Source: Octadecabacter temperatus (GTDB lineage: Bacteria > Pseudomonadota > Alphaproteobacteria > Rhodobacterales > Rhodobacteraceae). Taken from it: a DNA stretch of 64,000 nucleotides. How positions within the stretch are numbered: position 1 is the first letter of the stretch; each line of letters opens with the position of its first letter. The DNA lies in contig NZ_CP012160.1 in the NCBI RefSeq assembly GCF_001187845.1, positions 2,108,001 through 2,172,000 of the forward strand, written 5' to 3'. Below the pieces are notes generated by a model. That model searched no databases. It had not been told where the DNA came from and was given only the letters and a program-made list of their open reading frames with translations. Below are positions 43,659 to 52,652 of the stretch, piece after piece. A program made the position numbers and the translations under genes.

Positions 43659-45599
43659 ATGGCTTTGATATTCAGCACGCGTCGGCAACCTGCGTTGTCG
43701 GAAGCACCGGACGTGGCTGCACGTTTAGCAGCGCCTTTATCTACGGCCGAGGTTTTGGGACCAGATGGCGTAGATGCGGTGCGCGCACATGCGCAGGCTG
43801 ATGTCGCCAATCGCAATACAAAAGCTCTAAATGACGCATTGCGCCACCGTTTGGGCCTTCCACAATCGACCTTCGCGCAGCTTGAGGCTGGTCTTACCGG
43901 AACCTCCGTTGTCGACCCCATCAAACAACCGGCTGACCCGCGCCTCGTGGCTGAATTTGGTCCAAATCTATGCCTCAAACACCGCGTTCTTCCTTGGCGC
44001 AGAATTGCTGGTCGCGTTACGGTCCTCGCCATCACCACGCAAGATTTCCTCCGTGTTCGTGATGCGCTTACCGTCATCTTCGGGCCTGTTCATCTGGCCA
44101 TCGTCACCAGTGAAAACCTTGATTTCGCCCTTAGCCGGATGTGCCATAAAACCTTGATGCACAACGCAGAAATGCGCACTGGCCAAGCTGAGTCTTGCCG
44201 CGACTGGAATTCTGGTAAAGCGTTTCGATGGGGGCTGGCCACGCTTTTGACAGTTTGCACCTGCTTAATCATGTGGCCCCAAATTAGCTTTCTCGTTTTG
44301 TGTGGCTGGGCCGTCTTCGCGTTGCTGTCCAATACGGTGCTGAAAACAGCGGCGGCCGTCTTGCACCTGTTAACTAAACCACAAGCGCCTGCACCCACGC
44401 CGCAACCAGCCGACCAACTTCCCATTGTCACGATCCTTGTTCCGCTTTTTCACGAGCGAGACATCGCAGGCGCATTGGTCGGTCGCCTTTCAAAACTCAA
44501 CTATCCCACTGACCGCCTTGATGTTTGTCTTGTACTAGAAGCCGATGACGCGACCACACAGGAGGCCCTCGCCGCCACTCAATTGCCCTTTTGGATGCGG
44601 GCCATAAAGGTGCCGCTAGGGACACTTCAAACCAAACCCCGCGCCCTGAACTATGCACTTTGCTTTGCAAAAGGGTCGATCATCGGGGTCTATGACGCAG
44701 AAGATGCGCCCGACCCTGAACAGATAAACACTGTCGTTAATCACTTCGCGCACTGCAAACCAGACGTTGCCTGCCTTCAGGGGCGCCTCGACTTTTACAA
44801 CTCTCGTTCCAATTGGTTAGCGCGTTGTTTCACTGTTGAATACGCCACCTGGTTTCGCATCGTTCTGCCCGGCCTTGAACGCATGGGCCTCGTCATCCCG
44901 TTGGGCGGAACAACATTGTTTTTCCGGCGTGAAATTTTGGAAGACCTTGGTGGTTGGGACGCCCATAACGTGACCGAGGACGCCGACCTTGGCATACGCT
45001 TGGCCCGCCACGGATACCGCACGGAAATCATCGATACAGTCACCCAAGAAGAGGCCAACGCACGCGCATGGCCATGGGTCAAACAACGGTCTCGTTGGCT
45101 AAAAGGGTATGCAATCACCTATGGCGTGCACATGCGAAACCCTTTGAAATTATGGATTGAACTCGGGGCATGGCGGTTCTTTGGCACCCAGATGCTGTTT
45201 GCAGGAACGATCTCGCAATTCCTTCTTGCACCTTTGCTCTGGTCATTTTGGTTGATGCCCTTCGGCATACCTCATCCGCTTGATGGGGTGCTCGCCCCAA
45301 ACATCGCGATAAGCTTTGCTGCGATTTTTCTATTGTCAGAAATCATCGGCATAACGGTTTCGGCCATCGCCGTGTCGTCGGCAGGCAAACGCGACCTCAT
45401 CAAATGGACGCCAACCTTGCATCTGTATTTCCCGCTTGCTGCTTTAGCCGCGTACAAAGGGGTGATTGAGCTCGCCACGAAGCCATTCTATTGGGACAAA
45501 ACCAGCCACGGGATTTTTGCGCCGTCCCAAGAGAACCAAGACGCCAACGTCACGATTAACCAGCTTCAACCGCAGCCGCATCCAATCGCAGCCGAATAG
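43659..45599 (+). CDS. Cellulose-synthase-like family 2 glycosyltransferase with N-terminal regulatory domain
   Basis: A 646-residue inner-membrane processive glycosyltransferase. The first about 180 residues lack membrane helices and resemble a GspE/MshE N-terminal (nucleotide-binding) domain. Two helices precede the catalytic domain, which has the Asp of VLEADDATTQ, the DxD-like YDAEDAPDPEQ, the acid/base TEDADLGIRLARHG and the Q-x2-R-W acceptor motif in KQRSRWLKGYAI (near residue 474). Four or more C-terminal helices follow. The polymer is unknown. A CtrA box precedes it, linking it to cell-cycle or surface control. The 3' end overlaps the convergent GntR gene by 44 bp. Confidence 0.85.
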   Translation: MALIFSTRRQPALSEAPDVAARLAAPLSTAEVLGPDGVDAVRAHAQADVANRNTKALNDALRHRLGLPQSTFAQLEAGLTGTSVVDPIKQPADPRLVAEFGPNLCLKHRVLPWRRIAGRVTVLAITTQDFLRVRDALTVIFGPVHLAIVTSENLDFALSRMCHKTLMHNAEMRTGQAESCRDWNSGKAFRWGLATLLTVCTCLIMWPQISFLVLCGWAVFALLSNTVLKTAAAVLHLLTKPQAPAPTPQPADQLPIVTILVPLFHERDIAGALVGRLSKLNYPTDRLDVCLVLEADDATTQEALAATQLPFWMRAIKVPLGTLQTKPRALNYALCFAKGSIIGVYDAEDAPDPEQINTVVNHFAHCKPDVACLQGRLDFYNSRSNWLARCFTVEYATWFRIVLPGLERMGLVIPLGGTTLFFRREILEDLGGWDAHNVTEDADLGIRLARHGYRTEIIDTVTQEEANARAWPWVKQRSRWLKGYAITYGVHMRNPLKLWIELGAWRFFGTQMLFAGTISQFLLAPLLWSFWLMPFGIPHPLDGVLAPNIAISFAAIFLLSEIIGITVSAIAVSSAGKRDLIKWTPTLHLYFPLAALAAYKGVIELATKPFYWDKTSHGIFAPSQENQDANVTINQLQPQPHPIAAE

Positions 45600-46197
45600 T
45601 GAACGCCTCGCTGATGTGATCGCGGAGCGCCTTGTCGGCAGCATCCCCATCCCCGGCTTCAATCGACGCGACAATGCGTTCGTGCTCTTCCAGCGTATCA
45701 CTTGGTCGGCCTTCAACAGCAATCGAAGTCGACGCCAGCAACGCCATTGAGCGATGTACAAGGTCCAATTGCTGCACCAAAAACCGGTTGTGACTCGCAA
45801 GGTGGATTTGTTTGTGGAACCGACGGTTTGCGCGGCTCATTGCGTCTGGATCATCAACAAGTTTGCGATCCGCCTCTAGCATATCGCGCAAAACGGCCAG
45901 CTCTTCGGGTGTTGAATGCCGCGCTGCAAGCCGCGCAGCCAAGCCTTCGAGCGCGCCACGCACAACATAAAGTTCGCTCAATTGGCCATGGTCTAAAGAA
46001 GCAACAATCAACGAACGCCCGTCGCGCGTAAGCAAATTCTGTGTCTCAAGACGTTGTAATGCCTCACGAATTGGGGTCCGGGACACGCCAAACCGTTCGG
46101 CCAATTCGCTCTCAACCAAACGGTTTCCAGGTTTATATATACCGGTATCAATCGCCTCTAGGATCAACTCGTATGCGTCTTTTTGCGTAGGTTTCAT
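45556..46197 (-). CDS. GntR-family (FadR/FCD subclass) regulator
   Basis: A 213-residue regulator. The N-terminal winged helix (about residues 10-75) has NRLVESELAERFGVSRTPIREALQRLE. The C-terminal FCD ligand domain contains the acid/His pattern RRFHKQIHLASHNRF and LVHRSM. Such proteins sense sugar or organic acids and regulate uptake or catabolic genes. It is isolated: convergent with the glycosyltransferase and divergent from the HAD phosphatase by about 100 bp, so its target may be elsewhere. Confidence 0.9.
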   Translation of the reverse strand: MKPTQKDAYELILEAIDTGIYKPGNRLVESELAERFGVSRTPIREALQRLETQNLLTRDGRSLIVASLDHGQLSELYVVRGALEGLAARLAARHSTPEELAVLRDMLEADRKLVDDPDAMSRANRRFHKQIHLASHNRFLVQQLDLVHRSMALLASTSIAVEGRPSDTLEEHERIVASIEAGDGDAADKALRDHISEAFTIRLRLDAAAVEAG

Positions 46198-46296
46198 GGG
46201 GCTCTTTCAACTGGCAAATTTGCGCGACTGTACGCCACGGTACTTCACGGTATCAACCCTCTCGAATTCCGCACAGAATAGAACTACGTTGAGGCC

Positions 46297-46941
46297 ATGG
46301 TTAAGTCATCTTTCTCACATGTGCGTGCTTGGGTCTTTGATCTCGACAACACGCTTTATCCGCCGAGCGTCGACTTGTTCAGCCAAATCGAGACCCTGAT
46401 GATTGACTTTATGTCTCAGACCTTAGGCATCGACAAAGCGCGTGCCAATCATCTGCGCGGTCATTACTGGAAAACCTACGGCACAACGCTTGCGGGGCTT
46501 ATGGCAGAACACGACATCGACCCTAATCCGTTCCTCGTCGTTGTGCACGACATCGACTTCACCGTACTGCCCAAGGCGCCAGACCTTGCCGCAGCCATCC
46601 GTGCCCTTCCTGGGCGTAAAATCGTCTACACCAACGGCACCGAACCCTATGCGCGGCGCGTGCTGAACGCCCGTGCTTTGGACGGGGTTTTCGATGCGGT
46701 TTACGGTGTCGAACACGCAAGCTATCGCCCAAAGCCCGAACAGGCCGCGTTTGAGGCCGTCTTCGCGCTTGATGGTCTTCCTCCAGAACAGGGCGCGATG
46801 TTTGAGGATGACGTTCGCAACCTTGCAGCCCCACATGCTATGGGCATGCGAACCGTGCATGTGGCACCAGCGGCGCAATCACACGATCACATTCACCATC
46901 ACACAGACGACCTCGCGGCTTTCTTGTCGCAGCTTGTCTAA
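46297..46941 (+). CDS. HAD-family pyrimidine 5'-nucleotidase
   Basis: A 214-residue haloacid-dehalogenase-type phosphatase. Motif I is VFDLDNTLYPPSV (residues 12-24) with the nucleophilic Asp; motif II KIVYTNGT; motif III Lys in ASYRPKPEQ; motif IV MFEDDVRNLAAPH. The layout matches the SDT1/YjjG-type pyrimidine nucleotidases common in alphaproteobacteria. It ends with an unusual His-rich tail (HDHIHHHTDD) that could bind metal. The UbiH-type gene follows by 30 bp. Confidence 0.9.
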   Translation: MVKSSFSHVRAWVFDLDNTLYPPSVDLFSQIETLMIDFMSQTLGIDKARANHLRGHYWKTYGTTLAGLMAEHDIDPNPFLVVVHDIDFTVLPKAPDLAAAIRALPGRKIVYTNGTEPYARRVLNARALDGVFDAVYGVEHASYRPKPEQAAFEAVFALDGLPPEQGAMFEDDVRNLAAPHAMGMRTVHVAPAAQSHDHIHHHTDDLAAFLSQLV

Positions 46942-46971
46942 CGTGCCTTTCATGCCGCCCCGCGCACGCCT

Positions 46972-48180
46972 ATGTTTCAAAACATGATAAAGACGGACAT
47001 TTTCATCTCGGGTGGTGGCGTTGCTGGGCTTACGGCAGCCGCCGCATTTGGCGCGGCTGGCTTTTCGGTGCTGATCGCAGACCCAATGCCCCCCATTACC
47101 GATGACACAACGGATGGCGCGGACCTGCGTACAACCGCGTTCCTTCAGCCCGCGCGTGACTTTCTAATTGCCGCGGGCCTTTGGGAACGTCTTGCGCCAT
47201 TCGCGACGCCCCTCCAGATCATGCGTATCGTGGATGCGGGCGGCAAAACGCCAGAGCCACGCGTCACGCGGGATTTTGATGCAGCCGATATTGGTGAACT
47301 CCCCTTTGGATGGAACCTCTCAAATTGGCTGCTGCGCCGTGAAATGGTGGCCCGACTGGATGAACTTCCTAACGTCGAGTTTCGCACCGGCGTCGGTTTT
47401 GTCTCGATGCTTACGCGCACAAATGAGGCACGCGTAACCCTGACGGATGGCACTCGTATCAGTGCTAAACTTGTTGTCGGCGCGGATGGCCGAGGCTCCC
47501 CAGTGCGCCAAGCCGCCGGCATTAACGTCAAAACCAAACGTTTCGGGCAAAAAGCGGTGACCTTTGCCGTTACGCATAACGCCCCCCACGAAAACGTCTC
47601 AACCGAGGTTCACCGCACTGGTGGGCCGTTTACGCTCGTTCCCCTGCCCGATCATGAGGGCAAGCCATGCTCTGCCGTGGTCTGGATGGAAGACGGCCCA
47701 GAAGCTGCGCGTCTCGCTGCCCTGCCCGTCGATGATTTCAACAAAGAAGCGACCCGTCGCAGCGCCGAGGTTTACGGCCCGCTAACCCTTGTTAGTCGCC
47801 GTATGGTCTGGCCGATCATCAGTCAAATCGCGGATAAACTGTCCGCCGAACGCGTCGCCTTGGTCGCTGAGGCCGCCCATGTCGTGCCACCCATCGGAGC
47901 ACAGGGCTTAAATATGTCGCTCGCGGATATGGCCTGCTTGCTCGACCTCGCGACAGCCAACCCTGACGGCTTGGGCAATGCGGACATGCTGAAAAAATAC
48001 CACCGCACCCGACACACCGACATCACGCTCCGCGCCAAAGGCGTCGATATATTGAACCGCGCGTCCCAAGCCGAAAACCCGCTGCTGCGCGACCTGCGCG
48101 CAAAGGGCGTTGAGGCATTGTATGGCGTCGCTCCGTTACGTAAGACTCTGATGAAAATGGGTTTGGGTGCAAAAGGTTAA
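46972..48180 (+). CDS. UbiH/UbiF-type FAD-dependent hydroxylase
   Basis: A 402-residue flavin monooxygenase of the ubiquinone-biosynthesis type. The N-terminal dinucleotide fold IFISGGGVAGLTAAAAFGAAGF (about residues 10-31), the middle DG motif LVVGADGRGSPVR and the second FAD contact VALVAEAAHVVPPIGAQGLNMSLADMA are all present. It hydroxylates the aromatic ring of a ubiquinone precursor. Which ring position (C5, C6, C1) cannot be told. A start five residues later (MIKTD) is possible. The next gene follows by 3 bp. Confidence 0.93.
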   Translation: MFQNMIKTDIFISGGGVAGLTAAAAFGAAGFSVLIADPMPPITDDTTDGADLRTTAFLQPARDFLIAAGLWERLAPFATPLQIMRIVDAGGKTPEPRVTRDFDAADIGELPFGWNLSNWLLRREMVARLDELPNVEFRTGVGFVSMLTRTNEARVTLTDGTRISAKLVVGADGRGSPVRQAAGINVKTKRFGQKAVTFAVTHNAPHENVSTEVHRTGGPFTLVPLPDHEGKPCSAVVWMEDGPEAARLAALPVDDFNKEATRRSAEVYGPLTLVSRRMVWPIISQIADKLSAERVALVAEAAHVVPPIGAQGLNMSLADMACLLDLATANPDGLGNADMLKKYHRTRHTDITLRAKGVDILNRASQAENPLLRDLRAKGVEALYGVAPLRKTLMKMGLGAKG

Positions 48181-48183
48181 GTC

Positions 48184-48633
48184 GTGAAATCTATTTTTAC
48201 AGCAACATTTTACCTGCTCAGCAGCGCTTGCGTTTTCGCTCAGACGCCGGACACTGCCCTTGGCATTCCTGTGCTTTCCTGCTCAACCGTCAAGTTCTTC
48301 CCTGGAACAAACGCGGACAGAATTGCCGCCACCGCGTCAAATACAGAATCAGAAATCCGACCGATGGCGGGCCGCTTCGATGTCAGAGAGCTCGGTACGC
48401 CAATGCAAAATGTAGTCGCCGAATACACCATCTCAAAAATCGACGACACGCAGGTACACGCGATAGAAACCGCGCTGAGCGCCGGAACAACAATGCACCT
48501 CACGCTTAGCGTTGCCCAAGAACCGGTAAACGGGATCTGGCACGCGGTGAATTCCCTTTGGTTGGAACCCGAAGGAAACCGATCATCGGAAACACCAAAC
48601 GTTTGGAATCTTGAGTGCCGCGACGCCTCCTAG
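48184..48633 (+). CDS. Exported hypothetical protein
   Basis: A 149-residue protein with a clear Sec signal (KSIFTATFYLLSSACVFAQ, cleavage after FAQ). The mature part has two Cys (SCSTVKFF and LECRDAS) that could form one disulfide and no recognised domain. The start is GTG 3 bp after the hydroxylase stop, suggesting co-expression. Function unknown. Confidence 0.72.
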   Translation: MKSIFTATFYLLSSACVFAQTPDTALGIPVLSCSTVKFFPGTNADRIAATASNTESEIRPMAGRFDVRELGTPMQNVVAEYTISKIDDTQVHAIETALSAGTTMHLTLSVAQEPVNGIWHAVNSLWLEPEGNRSSETPNVWNLECRDAS

Positions 48634-48762
48634 GTTTCCTGCTGTGGGATTACCCCATCAGATAGGGAAAATCAGATGACGCGAAACCCGATCCTTTCCT
48701 TAGCCCATTGCGCGAAACCTTAACTAGATCGTCGCAACCACACTTCCCCCTCCCGCGACCCC

Positions 48763-50760
48763 ATGGCATACTCTGGCAAACCAAAACCAAATGAGCAGCA
48801 CATGGCCAACGATCTACTGAGCGGGCAAACGCCTTCTGACTACGACGCCTCTAGCATTCAGGTGCTTGAGGATATGGAGCACGTACGCCTGCGCCCCGGT
48901 ATGTATATCGGTGGTAAAGACGACCGCGCGCTGCATCACATGGTTGCCGAAATCGTCGATAACTCAATGGACGAAGCCGTCGCAGGCCATGCGACTTGGA
49001 TCGAGGTTGAGCTTCACGAAAACGGCCACGTCACCGTGCGCGACAATGGGCGCGGCATTCCGACCGATCCGCATCCGTCTGACCCAACGAAATCCACCCT
49101 CGAGATCATCTTTTGCACGCTGAATGCTGGCGGCAAATTCTCGGGTGATAACTACGAAACCTCTGGCGGTCTGAACGGTGTTGGCTCCTCTGTTGTGAAC
49201 GCACTGTCAGACCATGTGCGCGTCGAGGTTGCCCGCAACAAAGAACTCGTCGCGATGGAATTTTCCCGCGGTGTGCCGCAAACCAAGCTAGAAACCGTCG
49301 GCGCCGCACCCAATCGCCGTGGCACCGCCGTCACATTCCACCCCGATCCAGAAATCTTCGGCTCGCTGCGCCTTAAGCCAGCGCGCCTGTTCGCGATGGC
49401 GCGCTCCAAGGCTTACCTGTTCTCAGGCGTCGAAATCCGCTGGAAAACCGCAATCGCTGACGGCGACACCCCGATGGAGGCCAAGTTCCACTTCCCAGGT
49501 GGCCTATCCGACTATCTGAAAGAACGCCTTGATGGCGCAACCGTATATTCTGAGGTCCCCTTCGCCGGAACCGTCGATTTTCGCGATAAGTATAACGAGG
49601 TCGGCAAGGTCGAGTGGGCCGTCAACTGGACCCCATCGCGCGATGGCTTCATCCAATCCTATTGTAACACGGTCCCCACCCCCGAAGGCGGCACCCACGA
49701 GCAAGGCTTCTGGACCGCGATCCTGAAAGGCATCCGCGACTACGGCGACCGCGTGTCCAACAAAAAAGCCAAGCTTATCAACCGCGACGACCTGACAACG
49801 GGCGGCTGCGCGCTGGTCAGTATCTTTGTGCGCGATCCGCAATATGTCGGCCAAACCAAGGACCGTCTGTCCAACGAAAGCGCTACCAAGATGGTCGAAG
49901 GCTCCGTGCGCGACCACTTTGACAACTGGCTGGCCTCCGACACCAAATCCGCCGGTGCGATTCTTGATTTCCTTGTGCTGCGCGCCGAAGAACGCCTACG
50001 CCGCAAGCAGGAAAAGGAAACATCCCGTAAAACCGCCACGGCCAAACTGCGCCTGCCCGGTAAGCTGACGGATTGTTCCAACAAGAACCGCGAAGGCACG
50101 GAGCTGTTCATCGTTGAGGGTGACTCTGCGGGTGGGTCCGCGAAAATGGCCCGCAACCGCAAGACCCAAGCGCTGCTGCCGCTCAAGGGTAAAATCCTCA
50201 ACGTGATGGGGGCCGCGTCCAACAAGCTTGGCACCAATGCGGAAATTAGTGATTTGACCCAAGCACTTGGCGTGCAACTGGGGGCGAAATTCAACGTCGA
50301 CGATCTGCGCTATGACAAGGTCATCATCATGACCGATGCGGACGTCGACGGTGCACATATCGCAGCACTTTTGATGACGTTCTTCTTTAGCCAGATGCGC
50401 CCGATGATCGACGCAGGCCACCTCTACCTCGCCTGCCCACCCCTGTTCCGCGTCACCCAAGGCGCGAAACGCGAATACTGTCTGGACGAGGCCGAGAAGA
50501 ACGAAGTTCTCGCCCGCGGTCTGGGTGGGTCCGGCAAAATGGACGTGTCCCGCTTTAAGGGCTTGGGCGAAATGGACCACAAAGACCTAAAAGAAACCAC
50601 AATGGACCCAGCAAGCCGCAAACTCATCCGCGTCTCAATCGACGAAGACGAACCGGGTGAAACAGGCGATCTGGTAGAGCGTTTGATGGGCAAGAAACCG
50701 GAAATGCGGTTCCAATACATTCAAGAGAACGCGCGGTTTGTTGAGGAGTTGGATGTTTGA
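48763..50760 (+). CDS. parE: DNA topoisomerase IV subunit B
   Basis: A 665-residue type II topoisomerase ATPase subunit that decatenates daughter chromosomes with ParC. The N-terminal GHKL ATPase shows EIVDNSMDEAVAGH and DNGRGIPTDPHPSD, with the Lys loop GGLNGVGSSVVNALS. The C-terminal TOPRIM domain has IVEGDSAGGSAKMARNRKTQA and the metal triad in MTDADVDGAHIAALL. The alphaproteobacterial PTDPHP variation and GRSxA-like loop point to ParE rather than GyrB. The start could also be at a Met 13 codons later. Confidence 0.95.
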   Translation: MAYSGKPKPNEQHMANDLLSGQTPSDYDASSIQVLEDMEHVRLRPGMYIGGKDDRALHHMVAEIVDNSMDEAVAGHATWIEVELHENGHVTVRDNGRGIPTDPHPSDPTKSTLEIIFCTLNAGGKFSGDNYETSGGLNGVGSSVVNALSDHVRVEVARNKELVAMEFSRGVPQTKLETVGAAPNRRGTAVTFHPDPEIFGSLRLKPARLFAMARSKAYLFSGVEIRWKTAIADGDTPMEAKFHFPGGLSDYLKERLDGATVYSEVPFAGTVDFRDKYNEVGKVEWAVNWTPSRDGFIQSYCNTVPTPEGGTHEQGFWTAILKGIRDYGDRVSNKKAKLINRDDLTTGGCALVSIFVRDPQYVGQTKDRLSNESATKMVEGSVRDHFDNWLASDTKSAGAILDFLVLRAEERLRRKQEKETSRKTATAKLRLPGKLTDCSNKNREGTELFIVEGDSAGGSAKMARNRKTQALLPLKGKILNVMGAASNKLGTNAEISDLTQALGVQLGAKFNVDDLRYDKVIIMTDADVDGAHIAALLMTFFFSQMRPMIDAGHLYLACPPLFRVTQGAKREYCLDEAEKNEVLARGLGGSGKMDVSRFKGLGEMDHKDLKETTMDPASRKLIRVSIDEDEPGETGDLVERLMGKKPEMRFQYIQENARFVEELDV

Positions 50761-50769
50761 GGAGTAAAA

Positions 50770-51741
50770 ATGCTGCATGACGATTTGGCGCGATTGGCCA
50801 AAGAATATGTTTATGAACGCGGAAAAGAATTTTCAGGCAGTGAATTTGCTAGTTTCGTAAGGCATGACCTTGCATTGGAAGCAAAGAAAAGTACGGTCTT
50901 CTTACCCTACGACCTGGAGCTAAAAGCAAGCGTAGGACAGTCAAAGTGGGCATCTGTGCCTTGGCTCGCTTTCTTTGACCCACTCATTACTGACACGGCA
51001 ACGCGTGGTTTTTATGTTGTCTTTTTAATTAACCCACAAAGCGAAGAAATCGTTCTTTCTCTCAACCAGGGAACCACGGAAGTTTACCAGGAGTTTGGAG
51101 AAAACGAACGCGGTAGAAACGTTTTGGCACGGCGTGCTGTAGAAATGTCCGAACGGGTGTCAGATTTCGCTAAGTTATTTGACTGCGGGAAGATTGATCT
51201 CGGGTCCGATGCCAAGCTTCCCGCAGGTTATCAGGCGGGTCATGCGTTTGGGCGAGTGTACAATGCGAACTCCATAGATGAATCGGTTTTTTACCGTGAC
51301 CTCGAAGCGATGCTCGCCGCTTATCGTTCCCTTGTAGATAGAGGGGGAAGGACTCCAATCGACTCGATGATGGAAGAAGCAGGGTCAACTGATATCGAAG
51401 AGACAAGGCGGTATGTCCTCTCACGGCGCATTGAAAGAGCTAAAAACGTTCGAGAAAAAGTTCTAAACTTGCGTGGAGCCAAATGTGAAGGTTGCCAACT
51501 AGACCCCCGGATCCACTATGGGTTCAATGGCCCCTTGAAGAACACTCCGCTCGATGTTCACCATGCAAAACCAATTCGAGAGCTCTCAGAAGGCGAGACT
51601 CGCCGCTATAAATTACCCAGCGATTTCCTTGTTTTGTGTCCAACTTGCCATCGTGTAGTCCACAAGCAAGAAGACCCATCAGACTTGATGCAATTAAGGC
51701 AAAGTATTCGATTTACTCATGCCAAACTTTCCAAGTGGTGA
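50770..51741 (+). CDS. MrcB-N (DUF3578)-like / HNH endonuclease fusion
   Basis: A 323-residue two-domain protein. The N-terminal half (about residues 30-160) has the MrcB/DUF3578 pattern WASVPWLAFFDP, ATRGFYVVFLINPQSEEIVLSLNQG, known in modified-DNA-targeting restriction systems. The C-terminal HNH domain has Cys239-x2-Cys242 (CEGCQ), LDVHHAKPI (His264/265) and CPTCHRVVH (Cys290, Cys293, His294). A ribosome site GGAG sits directly behind the parE stop, 9 bp away. The gene is richer in A/T than parE, and no methylase is nearby. This looks like a stand-alone type IV restriction nuclease, probably acquired. Confidence 0.83.
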   Translation: MLHDDLARLAKEYVYERGKEFSGSEFASFVRHDLALEAKKSTVFLPYDLELKASVGQSKWASVPWLAFFDPLITDTATRGFYVVFLINPQSEEIVLSLNQGTTEVYQEFGENERGRNVLARRAVEMSERVSDFAKLFDCGKIDLGSDAKLPAGYQAGHAFGRVYNANSIDESVFYRDLEAMLAAYRSLVDRGGRTPIDSMMEEAGSTDIEETRRYVLSRRIERAKNVREKVLNLRGAKCEGCQLDPRIHYGFNGPLKNTPLDVHHAKPIRELSEGETRRYKLPSDFLVLCPTCHRVVHKQEDPSDLMQLRQSIRFTHAKLSKW

Positions 51742-52130
51742 ACACTGTCTAAGTTGATTTTGAAACTATCTGTAGGTTCGGGCACTGCCAAATCTTTGAT
51801 TTGGCTGGGTGACGCACCCCCCCCCTCCAAACCAAAAACGGACGACCCTGAGCGGCTAACTCAGGATCGACCGTTCCAAGGTTGCTGTTTCGTCACTTTG
51901 CTGAGTGGTGTCAGACTGGGGGGTCTTGACGCAGAGTGGGCAGCAACGGGACTACACAGTCTTTTTGCCACGTTGGGCCGCGCTTGGTTAGCTCTCCGGA
52001 TGGTCAGGCGGCGGATCATTGGGCTGGGTGTCCTATCCTTGCGGATAGGTCAGGCGCAATCGCTGGGCTCCGCCCGTTCACCTCTTGAAACGTCCACTGG
52101 ACGTTTCATCCGCTCGTGCGGAACCGTGGC
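51742..52130. repeat. Hairpin-rich spacer between HNH gene and cytochrome c gene
   Basis: Several perfect inverted repeats are packed here: GCCAAATC/GATTTGGC with a 3-nt loop (51787-51805), GGGTG/CACCC (51807-51819), a run of nine C (51817-51825), CCTGAG/CTCAGG (near 51850), CCTATCC/GGATAGG (52032-52049), an 11-bp arm palindrome TGAAACGTCCA with its complement around one base (52086-52108), and TCCGC/GCGGA (52109-52122). A 185-codon frame across it is not convincing. The structures may terminate both flanking convergent genes or be dispersed palindromic elements. Confidence 0.6.
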
Positions 52131-52529
52131 TTACTCCTGCACGCTTTCCAACCATGACCCGAGCGCCAGCAGACGTGCCGGAATGGGCGTGCCTAGACCA
52201 AATTCATCCTCAACAACAACCGTCGGCCCCATGCCTGCTGCGCCGAACTCAGGCATTGCGGCGCTGAAGTGGTCGCCGCGCTCAAACCCGTCGATCACAC
52301 CGAGCACATAGTCCCGTGGGAAGTTGCCGCCGTTGTCAGCCGCAAGCACGGTCAAGTCGGGCGGCATGGTAAACAACTGTTCGCCAAACTCGCCCATGCC
52401 CTTGCCGTCCGCCCCGTGACAGGCCGCGCAATTTTCTTGGAACAACACGCCGCCAGCCTCAACGCTGACATCTAGTTCCTGCTCAACACATCCCGCCAAA
52501 AGCAGCGGTGCAATCCATAGGGTTTTCAT
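52131..52529 (-). CDS. Membrane-anchored (lipoprotein-like) cytochrome c
   Basis: A 132-residue mono-haem cytochrome c. The N-terminal MKTLWIAPLLLAGCVEQ ends in a lipobox (LLAGC), so lipid anchoring is likely. The haem motif is CAACH (near residue 33), with an axial Met probably in AMPEFG near residue 94. The start is preceded by AGGAGGT. It functions as an electron carrier in the periplasm; the partner is unknown. Confidence 0.87.
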   Translation of the reverse strand: MKTLWIAPLLLAGCVEQELDVSVEAGGVLFQENCAACHGADGKGMGEFGEQLFTMPPDLTVLAADNGGNFPRDYVLGVIDGFERGDHFSAAMPEFGAAGMGPTVVVEDEFGLGTPIPARLLALGSWLESVQE

Positions 52530-52652
52530 CGTGGTGACCTCCTGTTTTGTCCAAGTATAGGCGTTATGGGGCGCGCTACTTTGATCCAGATCAGCCGCCT
52601 GCACATTACGATCCCCCTTGGCACCGCTTTACGACCGGCCTAGCGTTCGCAC

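Noticed and set aside
51754..52311. 185-codon frame behind the HNH gene
   Set aside because: It crosses the hairpin-rich spacer and the end of the cytochrome c gene on the other strand. It has Ser/Arg/Pro-rich low-complexity content and no family resemblance.
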